From: Flavobacteriales bacterium UBA6049
Lineage (GTDB): Bacteria; Bacteroidota; Bacteroidia; Flavobacteriales_G; Salibacteraceae
Reading direction: 5' to 3'
NCBI GenBank assembly: GCA_002429085.1
Contig: DIYR01000015.1
Span: forward strand, 1 to 20,237
DNA length: 20,237 nt
Position 1 is the stretch's first letter, and the number at the start of each line of letters is the position of its first letter. Positions 17,045 to 20,237 of the stretch are shown one piece after another. Under the pieces are notes generated by a model. It searched no databases and was not told where the DNA came from. It was given only the letters and a program-made list of their open reading frames with translations. Position numbers and translations under genes: made by a program.

Positions 17045-19054
17045 TTGAGCTCCAAAAATGCCCGTGATTTGCTACAGAAAATTGGTGTTTTTTTCGCTTT
17101 TCTTATACCTGGCCTTTTAATAGGTCAAACTCAAATTTACCTGCTAGATTTTGAGACTGCCGGAGGGTATACTACATCCACTGTAGAATTTACAGATAAT
17201 GATAGAGATTACTTTACACGTTTAGATGCCTCGGGCCTTCCTGGTTTAGTGGAACTTTATAATGTTCAAGGTTCGTATTTCTTTGGTGCCCAAGATATTG
17301 ATGGAGAAGGAGCTTCAAGTGATCAAACACTTACCATTACAGGAATTGATATTACTGGTGCTACAGGCTTAGAGTTTCGTGTTTATTTAGCTGAAGATGA
17401 TGATGGCATAAAAGAAAGCTATGATAAGGTAGATTATGTGCATTTTGATTATCAGATAGATGGAGGTGGATATTTACCCTTGTTATGGGTCGAAAATAGC
17501 GGTTCTCAGTTTAATACTCCACCGTTTTTAGATCCTGATTTTGATGGAGACGGGAATGGAACGGAGTTAACAGATACATTAACGCAGTTTATTCAAGCTA
17601 TAGCTGGAACAGGAAGCTCTTTAGATATTAGAATATCTTTTGATTTAGATGGAGGAGAAGAGGATATAGCTATTGATAACATTGAGGTTTACGGAACAAC
17701 CTGCTCCGTATCAACCATTACTTCTTTTACGCCAACATCCACCACAACTGGGCAAACTATAACCATAACGGGTACAGGCTTTGATGCCGTAAATACAACT
17801 TCAGTTGAAATTGGTGGAGTCCCTGCAACTAGTTTTACGGTAGTTTCTGCTACTGAAATTTCAGCAGTGGTAGGCGCTGGTGCTTCGTCTGGAGATGTTG
17901 AGATAATAACAGCTGGTTGTCCTACGTCTTTATCAGGATTTACCTATTTACCATGTATTCCACCAACAATTAGCGACTTTACTCCAATTGAAGGTCCAGA
18001 AGGAACATGGGTTACGATTACTGGTTCTGACTTTGCTGCAGGCACAGGAACTGATTCTGTTTGGATGGGTGGAGAGTTAGCTACAATTATCAGTGTTTCA
18101 AGTACAGAGTTAGTTGTGCAGGTTCCTAGTACTATGTCCGACTCAACAATTACCATTAAAACAAATGGCTGCCAAGTAACCACAGAAAAATTTGGATTTA
18201 TTAAGTCTACTCCATGCTCAAGTGGTTCATTACCAGATTTGATTATATCAGAATTACACGATACTGATTTTGGTTCTCGAGACTATGTTGAAATCTACAA
18301 TGGTACAGGTGCAGATGTAGATTTAAGTGACTATATTATAAGGGTATACAGTAATGGTAATAGTAGCCCACATGCAGCATGTTTAGGAGCATTATCGGGG
18401 ACACTTCAAAATGATTCTGTTCGCGTCTATTCAATCGGAAGTAGTAGCATTGGTCCTTTTGGTGACGAATATTTAGGGGGCTGTGGTATTAATGAGGATG
18501 ACTGTGTTAAGTTACTTAAAGATGACGGAATGGGAGGAACCACTGAGATTGACGTTGTCGGAGAGTGCGATGGTTCTGACTGGACAATCGACAACCTTGA
18601 TGATTTTACATACATTAGGAGAAGTACTGTTTTATCACCGTCTACTACATTCAATGCTGCCGAATGGATAGCTTTCACTTCGCCAATCACAGACTCTCTT
18701 GGTTCTCATACCTTTAATCAAGGGCCTCCATCTGTAGTGATAGATACACAACCCGTTTCAGATACAGTATGTGAGGGAGATCCAGTATCATTTAGTATTG
18801 CTACTTCAGGTGGATCACCAACTTATCAGTGGCACTATGTTACACCATTATTAGATACGTTTCAGTTTGTTCCAGGAAGCGGCATATTCAGTGGTGAAAC
18901 CAGTACAACCTTGAATCTTTCAACTACCACAACAACAGAAAATTTCAACCAATTCTACATAGAAGTAACAGATGGTGCTTGTATCCTACGATCGAGTGCT
19001 GTTCAATTGACCGTAACAGAAAAACCTAGTACTAGTTCAGTATTTCATAACTAA
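17045..19054 (+). CDS. Secreted IPT/TIG, lamin-tail and Ig-like domain protein
   Basis: The 669-residue frame has a hydrophobic signal segment (GVFFAFLIPGLLIG, cleavage probably before QTQIYLL). Then follow an acidic N-terminal region likely to be a jelly-roll fold (about 28-219), two IPT/TIG domains (220-302 and 304-390), a lamin-tail-like domain (396-560, LIISELHDTDFGSRDYVEIY) and an Ig-like domain (561-669). It has no ATG: the first possible codons are TTG 17045 and TTG 17069. An ATG at 17058 is in another frame and would join this one if the 7-T run at 17088-17094 had one more T. It ends KPSTSSVFHN with no T9SS sorting domain, unlike the preceding protein. It may be truncated, or released. 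Coding status is certain; start and completeness are not. Confidence 0.82.
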   Translation: MSSKNARDLLQKIGVFFAFLIPGLLIGQTQIYLLDFETAGGYTTSTVEFTDNDRDYFTRLDASGLPGLVELYNVQGSYFFGAQDIDGEGASSDQTLTITGIDITGATGLEFRVYLAEDDDGIKESYDKVDYVHFDYQIDGGGYLPLLWVENSGSQFNTPPFLDPDFDGDGNGTELTDTLTQFIQAIAGTGSSLDIRISFDLDGGEEDIAIDNIEVYGTTCSVSTITSFTPTSTTTGQTITITGTGFDAVNTTSVEIGGVPATSFTVVSATEISAVVGAGASSGDVEIITAGCPTSLSGFTYLPCIPPTISDFTPIEGPEGTWVTITGSDFAAGTGTDSVWMGGELATIISVSSTELVVQVPSTMSDSTITIKTNGCQVTTEKFGFIKSTPCSSGSLPDLIISELHDTDFGSRDYVEIYNGTGADVDLSDYIIRVYSNGNSSPHAACLGALSGTLQNDSVRVYSIGSSSIGPFGDEYLGGCGINEDDCVKLLKDDGMGGTTEIDVVGECDGSDWTIDNLDDFTYIRRSTVLSPSTTFNAAEWIAFTSPITDSLGSHTFNQGPPSVVIDTQPVSDTVCEGDPVSFSIATSGGSPTYQWHYVTPLLDTFQFVPGSGIFSGETSTTLNLSTTTTTENFNQFYIEVTDGACILRSSAVQLTVTEKPSTSSVFHN

Positions 19055-19083
19055 AAACGATTGAAAATTCGAAATCTAACTCC

Positions 19084-20237
19084 ATGAAAACGTTTAGCAA
19101 ATTTTTACTCATGCTTTTTGGTCTTGGGCTTTCCCTGTTTGCCCAAGCTCAAACAGATAACACCAACCCATACGTGGTTTGTGCGGGTTCAAATGGTGAA
19201 CCATTCCGTGTTGATTACACCGAAAATGCAGGTGCTGGAACTACAGGTTCTACGTATGCATGGTCAATTACTACAGCAGGATTTACAGGTACCATTAACG
19301 TAAATCAAGGGCCGGGTGCAAGTAGCAATCATATTACCATTGATTGGGGCACAACTCCAGTAGGAACCTATACCCTACAAGTAATTGAAACTACCAATGG
19401 ATGTGCTGGAGACCCTATTACGCTAGATATTGAACTTACTCCTGCTCCAACTGCAAATGCAGGAGCAGATGATGCAGTTTGTCAAGGTTCAACATATACT
19501 TTGTCTGGAGCTTCAGCTACGAATCAAGCATCCATTGCATGGACAACAAGTGGAGATGGTACGTTCAATAATGTTGCTATCGCAAATCCAGTTTACACAC
19601 CAGGTGTTAATGATGTTACTGCTGGTACTGTTACCTTAACCATTACTGCAGCCGGAAATGGAACGTGTAGTGATGCAACAGATAATATGGTGCTGACTAT
19701 TTCAACTGCTGCAACCGCAAATGCAGGAGCAGATCAGACAGTGTGTGAAGGAGCAACAGCTACTTTAACAGGGGCTTCAGCAACAAACCAAGCATCAATA
19801 GCATGGACAACAAGTGGAGATGGTACGTTTAATAACGCTGCTATCTCTAATCCAGTTTACACGCCAGGAGCGAATGATATTACAGCAGGAACGGTTACGT
19901 TGACAATGACTGCAACAGGAAATGGATCTTGTAGTGATGCAACTGATGCAATGGTGTTAACTATTACACCTACTCCAACTGCAAATGCAGGAGCGGATGA
20001 TGCAGTTTGTGAGGGATCCACAGTTACCCTATCAGGAGCTTCAGCAACAAACCAAGCATCCATTGCATGGACAACAAGTGGAGATGGTACGTTTAATAAT
20101 GCTACAATAGCAAATCCAGTTTACACACCAGGAGCGAATGATATTACAGCAGGAACAGTTACGTTGACAATGACAGCCGCAGGAAACGGTTCATGTAGCG
20201 ATGCAACTGATGCAATGGTATTGACTATCACACCAGC
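19084..20237 (+). CDS. Secreted repeat protein, 3' end beyond window
   Basis: An open frame runs from ATG 19084 to the right edge without a stop (384 codons visible). It starts with a signal peptide, MKTFSKFLLMLFGLGLSLFA, cleaved probably at QAQTDN. Next is an Ig/PKD-like N-terminal domain (about 25-120) with TYAWSITTAGFTG, IDWGTTPVGTYTLQV and one Cys pair. From residue 124 come tandem 88-residue repeats, ANAGADDAVCQGS...WTTSGDGTF...NPVYTPG...TLTITAAGNGTCSDATDNMVLTI. This repeat is familiar from large Bacteroidota proteins that end in gliding-motility-type sorting domains, so such a domain is expected beyond the edge, but it is not seen. The gene begins 29 bp after the preceding stop and may share its transcript. 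Confidence 0.9.
   Translation, partial: MKTFSKFLLMLFGLGLSLFAQAQTDNTNPYVVCAGSNGEPFRVDYTENAGAGTTGSTYAWSITTAGFTGTINVNQGPGASSNHITIDWGTTPVGTYTLQVIETTNGCAGDPITLDIELTPAPTANAGADDAVCQGSTYTLSGASATNQASIAWTTSGDGTFNNVAIANPVYTPGVNDVTAGTVTLTITAAGNGTCSDATDNMVLTISTAATANAGADQTVCEGATATLTGASATNQASIAWTTSGDGTFNNAAISNPVYTPGANDITAGTVTLTMTATGNGSCSDATDAMVLTITPTPTANAGADDAVCEGSTVTLSGASATNQASIAWTTSGDGTFNNATIANPVYTPGANDITAGTVTLTMTAAGNGSCSDATDAMVLTITP
19453..20237 (+). repeat. 264-bp tandem repeats, three copies to the window edge
   Basis: Units start at 19453, 19717 and 19981, each exactly 264 bp (88 codons). The third is cut after 257 bp by the edge. Identity is high at the DNA level, with identical runs over 30 bp in the TTSGDGT part and the TPGANDITAG part, which indicates recent duplication or gene conversion. 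Copy number may be wrong in a short-read assembly. Confidence 0.92.

Noticed and set aside
16705..17055. A 116-codon open frame on the minus strand
   Set aside because: It lies mostly antisense to the well-supported sorting domain of the large repeat protein, and its product has no recognisable domain or signal.

Overview
The window looks like chromosomal DNA of a marine or freshwater member of the Bacteroidota, most likely Flavobacteriales (Crocinitomicaceae or Cryomorphaceae-like; the family is inference). The evidence is a type B sorting domain of the type IX secretion system (T9SS) on a large repeat protein, promoter elements of the Bacteroidota form TAnnTTTG, a SUF cluster that begins with an IscA/SufA-like gene, a three-gene Sdh/Frd complex with a single cytochrome b subunit, and low to moderate GC. 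No tRNA, rRNA, CRISPR, insertion sequence or phage gene was seen.

Layout. (1) 27-3870, minus strand: iron-sulfur assembly operon sufA-like > sufB > sufC > sufD, tightly packed and cut by the window edge after sufD. A Bacteroidota-type promoter and a 9-3-9 palindrome that could be its operator lie upstream. (2) 4019-4828, minus: a DUF481-like outer-membrane barrel protein. (3) 4943-6886, plus: lysS, then a 67-residue protein that resembles a degenerate cold-shock domain. (4) 6883-8979, minus: Xaa-Pro aminopeptidase, then an alpha/beta hydrolase; the hydrolase stop overlaps the small protein's stop by 4 bp. (5) 9196-12683, plus: succinate dehydrogenase/fumarate reductase sdhC-sdhA-sdhB, closed by a strong intrinsic terminator. 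(6) 12838 to the right edge, plus: three large exported, repeat-rich surface or secreted proteins in a row.

How the genes fit together. Regions 1-5 are core metabolism: cluster biogenesis (SUF) supplies enzymes such as SdhB, whose 2Fe-2S, 4Fe-4S and 3Fe-4S ligands are all visible. Region 6 is the accessory part. Its first protein carries a lamin-tail-like domain, a PKD domain, eleven repeats of about 74 residues and a T9SS sorting domain. The second has two IPT/TIG domains, a lamin-tail-like domain and an Ig-like domain but ends without a sorting domain and has no ATG start. The third is cut by the right edge and carries nearly identical 264-bp tandem repeats. Adhesin, gliding or matrix roles are inference.

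No gene-free stretch exceeds 300 bp. The longest gaps are 8980-9195 (sdhC promoter and a small cluster of inverted half-sites), 12684-12837 (terminator and promoter) and 3871-4018 (suf promoter and palindrome). Nothing found here amounts to a clearly new system. The best leads are the suf palindrome, the degenerate cold-shock-like protein after lysS, and the T-tract start region and missing sorting domain of the 669-residue secreted protein.
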